DNA of 44,445 nucleotides from Acidobacteria bacterium 28-1 (GCA_002050365.1 MWYZ01000049.1:1-44445); one strand, 5' to 3'. Positions 30,415 to 39,930 are shown, counted from the stretch's first letter. Program-made: numbers and translations. The notes: generated from the sequence alone by a model not told the origin.

Positions 30415-32118
30415 GATTTAATCCAAACTGTGCCGCGACGCGGTTATCGCTTTGCGGGCGAAGTGCGAAATATTGAAAACATACACAGAAACGGCGAAAT
30501 TATTATCGAACGCCACGCGGTTTCGCAAACTCTGATTGAAGAAATTTCTCCAACTGAAAACGAAGAACTGAAAACTGAGAACGAAAAGCCTGTTCTCGAA
30601 AACATAAAGATCGTCGTTAAAGAAGAAAAAACTCACAGTCCTCAGTTTTCCATTCTTAGTTCAAAAGCCTTCGCTTTGGCGGCAGGTTTGCTTCTCGTGT
30701 TGACGGGCGGTTTTGCAGTTTGGCGTTATCAAAATTCACGAACTAAAACTTCACTGTCGGAAACCAAATCAATCGCCGTCCTGCCTCTCAAATCCTTTGC
30801 CTCGAAAAATGAAGACGAGGAATTACGACTGCGAATTACCGACGCTTTGATTACGAAACTCGGCAACTTGAGCGAAATTTCCGTGCGTCCGACAAGCTCG
30901 GTTTTGCGTTTTGCCAGAGAGGAAAGCGATACGATTGAAGCCGGGAAAAAATTGGAAGTTGATGCGGTTTTAGACGGCAGAATCCAGACTGAAGGCGAGC
31001 GGCTGCGGGTTACGCTCCAACTCGTTTCCGTCCGCACCGGCGAGCAAATTTGGTCAGAACAGTTTGACGGAAAAACGAATGAGATTTTGAATTTACAAGA
31101 TAAAATCTCGGTTCAATTACTGCCCCGATTAACGCCGTCGGCGACGCTCGCCAAAAACCCGACGGCTAACCCCGAAGCCTACGAAAATTATTTGAAAGGT
31201 CGTTATCTGTGGAACAAACGGCAGGCATCGGAAATGAAAAAAGCCATTCCGTATTTTGAACAAGCCATCGCGCTCGAACCGAATTTCGCTCCGGCTTACG
31301 CGGGCTTGGCTGATGCTTATTCGATGCTCACAAATCACGAAGCTTTTCCGACTTTTGAAGGCTATGCCAAAGCCAAAGAGATGGCACAGAAGGCTCTGGC
31401 GATTGACCCGAATTTTTCCGAAGGCTATTCAGCGTTGGGCTGGATTTTGTATGAACACGAATGGAATTGGGCGGAAGCCGAAAAAGCCTTTGCGCGGGCG
31501 ATTGAGCTAAATCCGAACAATGTGGAAGCGCATCATTGGCGCGGTTTGAATTTTCACACTATTGGAAAAACCGAAGAATATTTCGCGGAGATGGAAAAGG
31601 CTCGCTCACTCGCGCCTCTGACCAAGCCAATCGCGCAAAATTATTACGGGGTTGTGCGGCAAAAAGAAGGCTGCGAAAAAGCGTTCGAGTATTTGGAGAA
31701 ATTTATCGCCCTTTACCAGTTTTCGGAAGAAGGGCGAATAGAAGCGTCCGGTTATCACTATGCTGAATGCGGCGATTACGACAAGGCTATTGTGATGCTG
31801 GAAACAATTCCGCACGAAAAACTCGACAGCAAAGGGCAAACCGAGTTAGCCGTCGCGTATGCCAAAACGGGCAGACGGAAAGAAGCCTTAGAAATTCTCG
31901 AACGCCTCAAAAAACACGGCTCGACTATGAGGTTTTATCTGATGCCTTACATTCACGTCGCGCTCGGCGATTTCGACACGGCTTTTGCCGATTTGGAAAA
32001 AGGCATCGAAGCGCGTGACGACCGTTTCACCAGACTGAAACACGACGATTTTCTCGCGCCTCTGCGTTCGGATGCGCGGTTCAAACAGCTTCTGAAAAAG
32101 ATGAACCTATCCGAATAA
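30415..32118 (+). pseudogene. Membrane and TPR part of the same split regulator
   Basis: Open in the same frame from the codon after the TAA to 32118, about 567 codons. A GTG at 30430 could start it but has no Shine-Dalgarno. It begins with the last wing of the winged helix (TVPRRGYRF). A charged linker, one transmembrane helix (AFALAAGLLLVLTGGFAVWRY) and a FlgO/TolB-like N-terminal periplasmic block (KSIAVLPLKSF...RITDALITKLGNLSEISVRPTSSV) follow. The end is a row of TPR repeats (EAYENYLKGRYLWNKR..., AIALEPNFAPAYAGLADAYSML, ALAIDPNFSEGYSALGWILYEHEWNWAEAEKAFARAIELNPNN). This is a common acidobacterial regulator design. No further disruption is visible over 1.7 kb, so the stop is recent or is read through. 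Confidence 0.8.
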
Positions 32119-32241
32119 AAACAGTGAGAAAAGTTTAATTTCACATTCAACATCGTATTCGCAGATGCCGACAGTTTTTTCACAATCTGCACTCAGAGCC
32201 GCGCTATCAGGAAATTTTGCGGAAGATGAATCTGCAATAGT

Positions 32242-32311
32242 CATTTACGAATTACGAATTAAAAGAAATTGCTTCCTTCATTCGTAATTCGTAATTTGAA
32301 ATTCGTAATTG
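32242..32311. repeat. Heptamer-period inverted repeat (unit ATTCGTA)
   Basis: The left arm at 32242-32263 (ATTTACG, AATTACG, AATTAAA) and the right arm at 32279-32311 (ATTCGTA x2, ATTTGAA, ATTCGTA) lie between the convergent TPR and kgd genes. They could serve as a bidirectional stop. The right arm is a near copy of 18834-18867. Confidence 0.85.
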
Positions 32312-32314
32312 GTT

Positions 32315-35300
32315 TTACGCGCCCGCCGGAGCAAGTTTTTCCGCGACTTCTGCCGTGCTTGCCGCCGAGATTTCGTCGGTTTCCTTAATGAGCGCATCGT
32401 TCACGATTTTTTCCTGTTCGAGATTGTGAATAGCGTAGGAGCCGGTTGCCGGAGAAGCCGACGCTGCTCTGCCGACGTAGCGCAAACTCAAGTTAGTTTT
32501 GATTTCCCGCAAGCGCGACTCGACAAACGTCCAACCGCCCATATTTTGCGGCTCTTCCTGCGTCCAGAAAATCTGAGTCGCGTTTTCGTAAGACGCAAAA
32601 ATTTCTCGCAATCTTTCAGCCGGAAACGGATAAAATTGTTCGAGCCGAATAATCGCCACCTTCAAATCATGCGCCGTTTCACGCGCCGTCTGTAAATCAT
32701 AAAAGACTTTTCCTGAACATAAAACAATACGCTTTATTTCAGCTCGATTAACAATCGAAACATCGTCAATAACGGGCTGAAATCCGCCGCTCGTTAATTC
32801 TTCAATTCTCGAACTCGCAGCCGGCAGACGAAGCAAACTTTTCGGTGTCATGACAATCAAAGGACGAACGATTTTCTGATTCGCTTGGCGGCGAAGCAGA
32901 TGAAAAAACTGCGCCGGTGTTGTCGGGTAACAAACCTGCAAATTATTTTCCGCGCAAAGTTGCAAATATCTTTCTAATCTGGCGGAAGAATGTTCCGGTC
33001 CTTGACCTTCATAACCGTGCGGCAGAAGCATTACGAGCCGGCATTTTTGATTCCATTTCTCTTCGGATGCGGCGATGTATTGGTCAATAATTACCTGCGC
33101 TCCGTTGGAAAAATCGCCGAATTGCGCTTCCCACATCACGAGCGCGTCTGAAGCGATGACCGAGTAACCGTATTCAAAACCGAGAACGCCTTGTTCGGAT
33201 AATGAGCTATCGAAAACCTCAAATTTCGCGTTGGTTTTCGCGCCGCCAAGCTCGCCGAGCGGACACCAAACCGTGCCGTTAATCGTGTCATACATCAGCG
33301 CGTGGCGGTGCGAAAAAGTTCCGCGTCCCGAATCTTGTCCGCTCAGGCGCACATTTGTTCCGTCCAATGCCAGCGAGCCGAATGCGATCGCTTCGGCAAA
33401 ACCCCAATCCATCGGCACTTCGCCCGTTCCCATTTTAGCGCGGCGAGCGAGTTGTCCGACCATTTTCGGATTGACGTGAAAGCCTTCGGGAACGAGCGAG
33501 ATTTTCTCTGAAATTTTCGTTAAAGTTTCCTTTGAAATCGCTGTTTCCAAAATTTTTGAACCGTCTTCGTCTTGAACCGGCGCTGGAAGTTTTTCTCGTT
33601 TCGGTTTTTCAGTGGCGATTTGTTTGGCGCGTCGCAAAATATCTTCGTATTTAGCGACGACTTTATCGGTCATTTTCGCAAGTTCGTCCTCGCTGATAAT
33701 TGCTTCACGAACGAGTTTTTGCGCGTAGAGATGGCGCACGCCCGGATGCGCTTTAACCCGCGCGTACATCAGCGGCTGCGTATAGCTCGGCTCGTCGCCT
33801 TCATTGTGTCCGAGGCGCCGAAAACCGACTAAATCGAGCGCAACGTCTTTGTTAAATTCCTGCCTATAATCCAAAGCAATTTTTACGACGCGGGACGCGG
33901 CTTCCGGGTCGTCGCCGTTAATGTGAAAAATGGGAAGCTGCGTGATTTGCGCCGCGTCGGTCGAATAAATTGAACTTCGCGCCGCGTCCGGTCCGGTCGT
34001 AAAACCGATTTGATTATTGATGACAATGTGAATCGTTCCGCCGACACTATAACCTTTTAAATTAGCAAGCTGCAGCGTTTCCATTACGATGCCTTGACCG
34101 GCGAACGCCGCGTCGCCGTGCAGAAGAACTGGCAAAATCCGGTCGTGAACTGCATCACGCGCCGAAGAATCGTTGTCCTCCAGCAATTCATCTTGTCTGG
34201 CTCGCGCCATTCCTTCAACCACCGCGTCCACGAATTCGAGATGCGACGGATTACACGAAAGTTGAATTTTCACGTCATTGCCATTTTTCGTTTTGCGTTT
34301 TCCAACCGCGCCTTGATGATATTTCACATCGCCTTCGTCGGCAGGGAAAGACGGATGCGATGTGCCTTCAAAAACGGTGAAAATGCGCTCCGCCATATCG
34401 CCTTTTTCCGCGTCGCCGATGATGTTCGACAAAACATTTAAACGCCCGCGATGCGCCATTCCCATAAAAATTTCTTCCACGCCTTTTCCCGAAGCGTTTT
34501 CAACCAATTGGTCGAGAAGCGGAATAACGGTTTCCGTGCCTTCGAGCGAAAAACGTTTTTGTCCAAGATATTTTTTATGCAGAAACTGCTCGAACTGCTC
34601 AGCTTCGATAAGTTTTTGCAGCAATTCTTTTTGCGTTTCCGGCGCGAGCGGCACGGTGTCAACGAATTGTTGCCGAATCTGTTCGCGTATCCAGGTTTTT
34701 TCTTCTTTGCTTTGAATATGGCGATATTCGATGCCGACTTTACCGCAGTATGCGCGGCGTAAGATAGATAAAATTTCGCGCAAGGTTGCGGTGCGCGTTC
34801 CGTGAAGACCGCCCGTGATAAATTCGCGGTCTAAATCCCAAACGGTCAAATCGAAATTTTCAAGGTCGAGTTCCCAAGCGTGGTGCGCCGTCATATTCAG
34901 CGGGTCAATATCGGCGAGCAGATGCCCGCGAATGCGGTAAGCGTTTATTAATTCCAAAACCTTCGCTTGCTTTTCGGTTTGCTCGCGGAAATGGTCGCCG
35001 CCGAGCAGCGACGGATTATAATCCTGCGCCCATCGAAGCGGCGGCAGATTGATTTCCAAATCCTTGAAAACCTCGTCGTAAAAGCCGTGCTGCCCGATTA
35101 AAAGCTCGTGAATTTTCGCCAAAAACAAACCTGATTCCGCGCCCTGAATAACGCGGTGGTCGTAAGTCGAAGTCAGGGTTAAAACTTTGCTGATGCCGAG
35201 TTGCGAAAGCGCAGGCGCGGTCATCGCTTGATATTCCGCCGGATATTCAATCGCTCCCGTAGCGATAATCACGCCTTGTCCGCTCATCAGACGCGGATTA

Positions 35301-36118
35301 GATGCGACCGTGCCGATTGTTCCCGGATTCGTCAATGAAACGGTCGTGCCTTGAAAATCTTCGATGGTTAATTTGCCGTCTCGCGCCTTTTTAACCTGCT
35401 CGTTGTAGGCGGCGAAAAATTCGGCGAAATTCATTTGGCTCGCGCCTTTGATATTCGGCACGAGTAAATTGCGCGAGCCGTCTTTCTTCTCGATATCAAT
35501 GGCGATGCCGAGATTCGCGTCGCCGGATTCAAGCCGCGAAGGTTTGCCGTCAATTAAGCCGTAACCGAAATTCATTTGCGGATACTGTTTGATTGATTTG
35601 ATGATTGCCCAAGCGATTAAATGCGTGAAGGAAACTTTGCTGCGTCCCAACGACTGCATCTGCTCGTTGATAATTCGGCGATTTTCTTCCAAAACTTTGA
35701 CGGGAACGCGCCGCAGAGAAGTCGCCGTCGGAACAGTCAAACTTTGCTCCATATTCTCGACGATTTTTTTCGACGCGCCCGTAATCGCTTTCACCTCCGT
35801 GTCCGCGCCGGCGGTTACCGTCGGCGGCGTTTTGGCAGGTTGCGCTGTGGTTGGAGCGGTCGTCGCCGTCGTCGGGGTCGCGCCGTTTGTTTTCGACGAA
35901 TCGCTTTTCGCTTTTTCACCGGTTTCCATCGCGCTTTGCTCATTTCCGTCGTCGGTCGGCGCGTTGCCGTTTATTAAATCAGTAAAAAATGTCCGCCAAG
36001 ATTCGTCCACCAAATTCGGGTCGCTTCTGAAACGATTCAATAAACCTTCGACGTAGCTGGCGTTTGCGCCAAAATTTTCGGTGATATATACGGATAAATT
36101 TGTAACTTTCTCGCTCAC
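32315..36118 (-). CDS. kgd: Multifunctional 2-oxoglutarate decarboxylase/dehydrogenase E1 with succinyltransferase domain
   Basis: 1267 residues from GTG 36118, with AGAGGTT upstream. The N-terminal 45 residues match the E1 binding segment. An alanine/threonine-rich linker follows to about 125. The E2-like acyltransferase domain (about 130-370) contains the active-site STYDHRVIQGAESG near 320; it has DHRxxQG rather than the usual DHRxxDG, as in mycobacterial KGD. The E1 part (about 420-1240) contains GMAHRGRLNVL, the thiamine-diphosphate site GDAAFAGQG...INNQIGFTT, and HSSARLERYLQ. No lipoyl domain is present, so reductive acyl transfer would need another protein. It runs the 2-oxoglutarate step of the TCA cycle. 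It is separated from nusB by a 216-base gap with a heptamer array. Confidence 0.93.
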   Translation of the reverse strand: MSEKVTNLSVYITENFGANASYVEGLLNRFRSDPNLVDESWRTFFTDLINGNAPTDDGNEQSAMETGEKAKSDSSKTNGATPTTATTAPTTAQPAKTPPTVTAGADTEVKAITGASKKIVENMEQSLTVPTATSLRRVPVKVLEENRRIINEQMQSLGRSKVSFTHLIAWAIIKSIKQYPQMNFGYGLIDGKPSRLESGDANLGIAIDIEKKDGSRNLLVPNIKGASQMNFAEFFAAYNEQVKKARDGKLTIEDFQGTTVSLTNPGTIGTVASNPRLMSGQGVIIATGAIEYPAEYQAMTAPALSQLGISKVLTLTSTYDHRVIQGAESGLFLAKIHELLIGQHGFYDEVFKDLEINLPPLRWAQDYNPSLLGGDHFREQTEKQAKVLELINAYRIRGHLLADIDPLNMTAHHAWELDLENFDLTVWDLDREFITGGLHGTRTATLREILSILRRAYCGKVGIEYRHIQSKEEKTWIREQIRQQFVDTVPLAPETQKELLQKLIEAEQFEQFLHKKYLGQKRFSLEGTETVIPLLDQLVENASGKGVEEIFMGMAHRGRLNVLSNIIGDAEKGDMAERIFTVFEGTSHPSFPADEGDVKYHQGAVGKRKTKNGNDVKIQLSCNPSHLEFVDAVVEGMARARQDELLEDNDSSARDAVHDRILPVLLHGDAAFAGQGIVMETLQLANLKGYSVGGTIHIVINNQIGFTTGPDAARSSIYSTDAAQITQLPIFHINGDDPEAASRVVKIALDYRQEFNKDVALDLVGFRRLGHNEGDEPSYTQPLMYARVKAHPGVRHLYAQKLVREAIISEDELAKMTDKVVAKYEDILRRAKQIATEKPKREKLPAPVQDEDGSKILETAISKETLTKISEKISLVPEGFHVNPKMVGQLARRAKMGTGEVPMDWGFAEAIAFGSLALDGTNVRLSGQDSGRGTFSHRHALMYDTINGTVWCPLGELGGAKTNAKFEVFDSSLSEQGVLGFEYGYSVIASDALVMWEAQFGDFSNGAQVIIDQYIAASEEKWNQKCRLVMLLPHGYEGQGPEHSSARLERYLQLCAENNLQVCYPTTPAQFFHLLRRQANQKIVRPLIVMTPKSLLRLPAASSRIEELTSGGFQPVIDDVSIVNRAEIKRIVLCSGKVFYDLQTARETAHDLKVAIIRLEQFYPFPAERLREIFASYENATQIFWTQEEPQNMGGWTFVESRLREIKTNLSLRYVGRAASASPATGSYAIHNLEQEKIVNDALIKETDEISAASTAEVAEKLAPAGA

Positions 36119-36186
36119 TTTTTATAACCTCTTTCGGATATTCACAAGACTAAAAATAATCTTAGCGCAAAAGAAGATAAAACATA

Positions 36187-36222
36187 AGTAAGCAGTGAGC
36201 GGTGAGCAGTGAGTAGTGAAGC
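36187..36222. repeat. Heptamer-period tandem repeat (unit GCAGTGA)
   Basis: GCAGTGA, GCGGTGA, GCAGTGA and GTAGTGA follow in 7-base register in the gap between kgd and nusB. No inverted partner is found nearby. The rest of the 216-base gap shows no gene. Confidence 0.75.
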
Positions 36223-36334
36223 AAAGTATTGAAAGAAAAGGTTGATTGTTGAATTTTCAACTCGCGAATTCTTCGCAAACTTTTTTGAACGTTTGTGCGT
36301 TCACTGCGGACGAGTCATCCGCGCTCCGACGAAA

Positions 36335-36817
36335 TCAACGCGACGAAGCGTGAGTTTTTTCGTTTGATTCTTCTTTAATTTCGGCAGGAGTTTCGACGTG
36401 GTTTTTTTCCAAGTCATGTTTGATAGCGTCGAGGATGCCGTTAATAAATTGCGTGGCTTCAAAGGTGGAAAAGCGGCGAGCGATTTCCAATGCTTCGTTG
36501 ATTATGACGGTGTGCGGCGTGTCGGTAAAAAGAAATTCGTAGACCGCCAGGCGCAGAACGTTTCGATCAACAATCGCCATTCGCTCAATGCGCCAATGTT
36601 CGGCGCGAGTGCGGATAGTTTCGTCAATTTTTTCACCTTCGCGGAGCGAGCCGACGGTTAATTGATTGGAAAATTCGCGGGTCGCCTCGTCAAGAGTCGG
36701 CTCGCCGAGTTCCATCCAGTAGTTGCCGGTCAAAACGCTCGCTTCCAGCGTTTTAGCAACATCAGCCGCAAATAACATTTGTAAGGCGCATTCCCGCGCT
36801 TTACGCCGTGTTCCCAT
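36335..36817 (-). CDS. nusB: Transcription antitermination factor NusB
   Basis: 160 residues from ATG 36817. A TTG at 36835 overlapping the ribH stop is possible, but CAGG lies before the ATG. The pattern GTRRKARECALQMLFAADV...ILRTRAEHW-like helices, IERMAIVDRNVLRLAVYEFLF and VIINEALEIARRFSTFEATQFINGILDAI is typical NusB. NusB with NusE binds boxA RNA in rRNA leaders and prevents premature termination. The C-terminal 20 residues (ETPAEIKEESNEKTHASSR) are a polar extension. It follows ribH, the usual bacterial pairing. Confidence 0.96.
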   Translation of the reverse strand: MGTRRKARECALQMLFAADVAKTLEASVLTGNYWMELGEPTLDEATREFSNQLTVGSLREGEKIDETIRTRAEHWRIERMAIVDRNVLRLAVYEFLFTDTPHTVIINEALEIARRFSTFEATQFINGILDAIKHDLEKNHVETPAEIKEESNEKTHASSR

Positions 36818-36831
36818 AATACCTGAAGTTT

Positions 36832-37347
36832 TCAAACGACGTGCGGGAAAACTTTTTCCTTAGAGGTTTTTTCTCCGCCGTCCATTACTGCATATAAGTT
36901 AACGAGTTCGACCGCCGACATTGCAGCTTCAAATCCTTTGTTGCCGGCTTTTACGCCCGCGCGGTTGATGGCTTGTTCGAGCGTTTCGGCAGTTACGATG
37001 CCGAAAAGAACCGGTATGCCGGTTTGTATGGCAACCTGCGCGATACCCTTGGCAGCTTCGCCGGCAACGTGTTCAAAATGTGAAGTTTCACCGCGAATAA
37101 CCGTCCCGATACAAATGACCGCGTCGAATCTGCCGCTCGCCGCGACTTTTTGCGCCGTCAAAGGCAATTCAAATGCGCCCGGAACTTTGAAAATCTCGAT
37201 TGATTGCTCGCTCGCTCCGAGCCGTTCGAGCGCGTCGAGTGCGCCTTCGGTTAGCTTCGCGGTTAAAAAATCGTTCCAACGCGACGCGACAATCGCAAAG
37301 CGAAAGCCGTCGGCAGTGAGTATTCCTTGATGAACTTTAGGCTGCAA
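36832..37347 (-). CDS. ribH: 6,7-dimethyl-8-ribityllumazine synthase
   Basis: 171 residues, starting at TTG 37347, which is preceded by AGGAGAAAAG; a start further upstream would add unlikely sequence. The enzyme condenses the ribityl-aminouracil and 3,4-dihydroxybutanone phosphate in riboflavin synthesis. Typical blocks are FAIVASRWNDFLTAKLTEGALDAL, VPGAFELPLTAQKVAASGRFDAVICIGTVIRGETSHFEHVAGEAAKGI and GIPVLFGIVTAETLEQAINRAG. The active-site His is in RGETSHFEHV. The last residues (GGEKTSKEKVFPHVV) extend beyond the core. The other rib genes are not in the window. nusB follows. Confidence 0.95.
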   Translation of the reverse strand: MQPKVHQGILTADGFRFAIVASRWNDFLTAKLTEGALDALERLGASEQSIEIFKVPGAFELPLTAQKVAASGRFDAVICIGTVIRGETSHFEHVAGEAAKGIAQVAIQTGIPVLFGIVTAETLEQAINRAGVKAGNKGFEAAMSAVELVNLYAVMDGGEKTSKEKVFPHVV

Positions 37348-37418
37348 AACTTTTCTCCTCGAAAAACGGCAAAATTGCCATTCGCTAGTATAAACGTCGG
37401 GTAACAAGGTTACAAGTG

Positions 37419-37497
37419 AATAATGGATAATGGATAATGGATAATGGATAGTGTAAGAATTTAGTCATTCGCTTTTCATTATCCATTATCCATTATC
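37419..37497. repeat. Heptamer-period inverted repeat (unit TAATGGA)
   Basis: The left arm 37419-37450 (GGATAAT repeated) and the right arm 37477-37497 (CATTATC x3) are inverse complements. The right arm overlaps the 3' end of the flippase-like gene and supplies its last residues and stop codon. Confidence 0.85.
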
Positions 37498-38564
37498 AAA
37501 GGTTTCGTTATTTCCCTGAATGAAAGTTCGCGCTTGACAATTAAAATCATTCCAATCGCCGTCCAAAATAAAATTCTGCCTTTGCGAATAATCGCTAAAG
37601 TTACGCCGACACCTGCGCCTAGTGCAAGAGTTTCCGTAATAAATTGCGCTCCGGCTTCATCAATACCGACGAGGAACGGTACGAGTTTGAACACAATCGT
37701 TATTACGCGGCTCATTGATTCGAGCAGGAATGCGTTGAAAAAACTCGGAATCATTCCTGAAATGCGACTTAAAATAAACAAAACTTCTAAAATGCCGAGC
37801 GTGTGAAAAAGGACTTGGAACGAAAAAATCGGCAGAAAACGGCGCGGATATTGGCGATAGAATCCGAAAATCAGATTTTCAAAAAGCCTGACGTGCGAGC
37901 GTCCGTTCTCCAGAAATCTTCTGCCGAAATGCCGATTGTAAAGCCACTCGGACAACGAACTTAATAGATGCCACTGGCGAACGACCGCTAAAAAAGCGAA
38001 AATAATCAGCGCGAAGATTACGCCGATTAAAACGTCAATTGTGATAATCCAGCCTTCTTCAAGCTCAAAACTTCGCAGAAAAGCGAACGCGCCGAAGACG
38101 ATAAAAAGTCCTGTAGCAAGCGAATAAAAAAGATTTTCCGTCGCTACGGAGGACAAACCGACAACCATCGGAATGCGGTTTCTGACCGCGACGGCTTTCG
38201 ACGTGCCGCTTATTAAGACGCCTAACGGAATCAAACTGCTCAACGCTTCGCCAATGATAACGGCGGGCAGCGTGTCGGAAAAATTTAATTTATGCGGCTC
38301 ATAAACCGCCAGTCGCCACGCGCTCGCGCGACAGGCAATCCGCAAAAAATAAAGCAGCAGAATAAAGGCAAAGCCGCCGAAACCGATGTGAGCGATGCCT
38401 TCTAAAATTAAATCGAGTCCGACTGAATAAACGAAAAAAACAAATAATCCGAGTCCTAAAACAGTCAACAAACCGCCGAAAATTTTCAAGCGTTTCAGAT
38501 TTTTCGTTTTTGGAAAATTTTGAGTTTCGATGTTTTGAGTTTCAGGTTTTGATTCGGAATTCAC
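37479..38564 (-). CDS. Lysylphosphatidylglycerol-synthase-like/UPF0104 membrane protein
   Basis: 361 residues with about eight hydrophobic helices, beginning with IFGGLLTVLGLGLFVFFVYSVG. The pattern of ACRASAWRLAVYEPHKLNFSDTLPAVIIGEALSSLIPLG and FKLVPFLVGIDEAGAQFITETLALGAG matches the flippase-like domain of MprF/AglD/UPF0104 proteins. That domain is thought to move lipids or lipid-linked sugars across the inner membrane. No cytosolic synthase domain is present. The C-terminal Met-Asp-Asn-Gly and the stop are encoded by a heptamer repeat. It is transcribed divergently from the acyl-CoA dehydrogenase gene. The substrate is unknown. Confidence 0.8.
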   Translation of the reverse strand: MNSESKPETQNIETQNFPKTKNLKRLKIFGGLLTVLGLGLFVFFVYSVGLDLILEGIAHIGFGGFAFILLLYFLRIACRASAWRLAVYEPHKLNFSDTLPAVIIGEALSSLIPLGVLISGTSKAVAVRNRIPMVVGLSSVATENLFYSLATGLFIVFGAFAFLRSFELEEGWIITIDVLIGVIFALIIFAFLAVVRQWHLLSSLSEWLYNRHFGRRFLENGRSHVRLFENLIFGFYRQYPRRFLPIFSFQVLFHTLGILEVLFILSRISGMIPSFFNAFLLESMSRVITIVFKLVPFLVGIDEAGAQFITETLALGAGVGVTLAIIRKGRILFWTAIGMILIVKRELSFREITKPLIMDNG

Positions 38565-38643
38565 TTCTCTTTGCCTTTTGTCCTAAGCGTTGCTTATGAT
38601 GTTAGAACAATTATTTTTATTTACAAAATCAAAGGAAATTATT

Positions 38644-39825
38644 ATGAACGCAGCAGCTTTAGAACGTGAATACACCCACAACGCATTAACTGTTTTGTCG
38701 GAGGAAGAAGAACTTTTCCGCCGCTCTTTTAGAGAATTTGCCGAAGGCGAAGTTCGACCGCGCGTGGAGCGAATGGAACACGCTGGCAAACTCGATGCGG
38801 ATTTAATCAAACAATGTTTTGAAATCGGTTTGATGGCAATCGAAACGCCGGAAGAATACGGCGGCGCGGGTTCTTCGTTTTTCAACGCAATTCTAGCGAT
38901 TGAAGAATTAGCACGGGTTGACGCGAGCGTTTCGGTTTTTGTTGACGTGCAAAACACGCTCGTGACAAATGCGATTATCCGTTGGGGAAACGACGTGCAA
39001 AAGAAAAAATATCTGCCGCAAATGGCTGAATCAAAAGTCGGCGCGTATGCGTTGAGCGAAGCAGGAAGCGGCTCGGACGCCTTCGCTCTCAAAACAAAAG
39101 CGGTTGACAAAGGCGATTTCTGGGAAATCAACGGACAAAAACTCTGGATTACAAACGGCAACGAAGCCGAAATTTTTATTGTCTTCGCAACCGTTGACCC
39201 GAGCGCCGGCTACAAAGGAATTACCGCATTCATCGTCGAGAAAAATTTTGAAGGTTTTTCGGTCGGAAAAAAAGAAGACAAACTCGGCATTTGCGCATCT
39301 TCGACAACCGAGTTGGTTTTAGATTCGTGCCGAGTTCCGAAGGAAAATGTTTTGGGCGAAGTCGGCTTTGGTTACAAAGTTTCCATCGAAACTCTGAACG
39401 AAGGCAGAATCGGCATCGGCGCGCAAATGATTGGCATCGCGCAGGGGGCATTTGAAGCGGCTTTAAATTACACGAACGAACGCGAACAATTCGGCAAAAA
39501 AATCGGCGATTTTCAAGCCGTCCAATTTCAGCTCGCGGAAATGGCGATTGATATAGAAGCCGCGCGCCTTTTAGTTTATAACGCGGCGCGGCTTAAAGAC
39601 GCGGGGAAACCTTTTCTGAAAGAAGCGGCGATGGCGAAAGTTTATTCGTCGCGCGTAGCGGAACGAGTTTCGTCAAAAGCGATTGAGCTTTTCGGCGGCT
39701 ATGGTTACGTGAAAGATTATCCGGTGGAAAAATTCTGGCGAGATTCTAAAATCGGCGCGATTTACGAAGGCACGTCGAATATGCAATTGCAGACGATTGC
39801 GAAATTGATAATGAGCGGAAAATAG
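38644..39825 (+). CDS. Acyl-CoA dehydrogenase
   Basis: 393 residues from ATG 38644, with AAAGGAAA upstream. The flavoenzyme oxidises acyl-CoA to enoyl-CoA in fatty acid or branched-chain amino acid breakdown. Visible are YALSEAGSGSDAFALKTKAV, WITNGNEAEIFIVFA, the FAD region LFGGYGYVKDYPVEKFWRD, and the catalytic base Glu375 in YEGTSNMQLQTIA. This position of the base is typical of short/medium-chain and butyryl-CoA enzymes. The electron acceptor ETF is not in the window. The gene is alone and ends in a very strong terminator. Confidence 0.94.
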   Translation: MNAAALEREYTHNALTVLSEEEELFRRSFREFAEGEVRPRVERMEHAGKLDADLIKQCFEIGLMAIETPEEYGGAGSSFFNAILAIEELARVDASVSVFVDVQNTLVTNAIIRWGNDVQKKKYLPQMAESKVGAYALSEAGSGSDAFALKTKAVDKGDFWEINGQKLWITNGNEAEIFIVFATVDPSAGYKGITAFIVEKNFEGFSVGKKEDKLGICASSTTELVLDSCRVPKENVLGEVGFGYKVSIETLNEGRIGIGAQMIGIAQGAFEAALNYTNEREQFGKKIGDFQAVQFQLAEMAIDIEAARLLVYNAARLKDAGKPFLKEAAMAKVYSSRVAERVSSKAIELFGGYGYVKDYPVEKFWRDSKIGAIYEGTSNMQLQTIAKLIMSGK

Positions 39826-39849
39826 TTTGAAACGAAATTGTACGTTGAC

Positions 39850-39894
39850 GCGGAGAAGCGGAAATTTGGTAATTTCCGCTTCTCCGCTTTTTTT
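39850..39894 (+). terminator. Strong intrinsic terminator after the acyl-CoA dehydrogenase gene
   Basis: A perfect 17-bp stem, 39850-39866 with 39871-39887, closed by a TGGT loop and followed by seven T residues (39888-39894). Confidence 0.92.
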
Positions 39895-39913
39895 GTAGAC
39901 TGAATTTTTACCG

Positions 39914-39930
39914 GTTGAAAATTGAAAATT
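39914..39930. repeat. Short heptamer-period repeat (unit TTGAAAA)
   Basis: Two copies of TTGAAAA plus TTG. It is the shortest member of the class and could be chance in AT-rich DNA. Confidence 0.4.
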
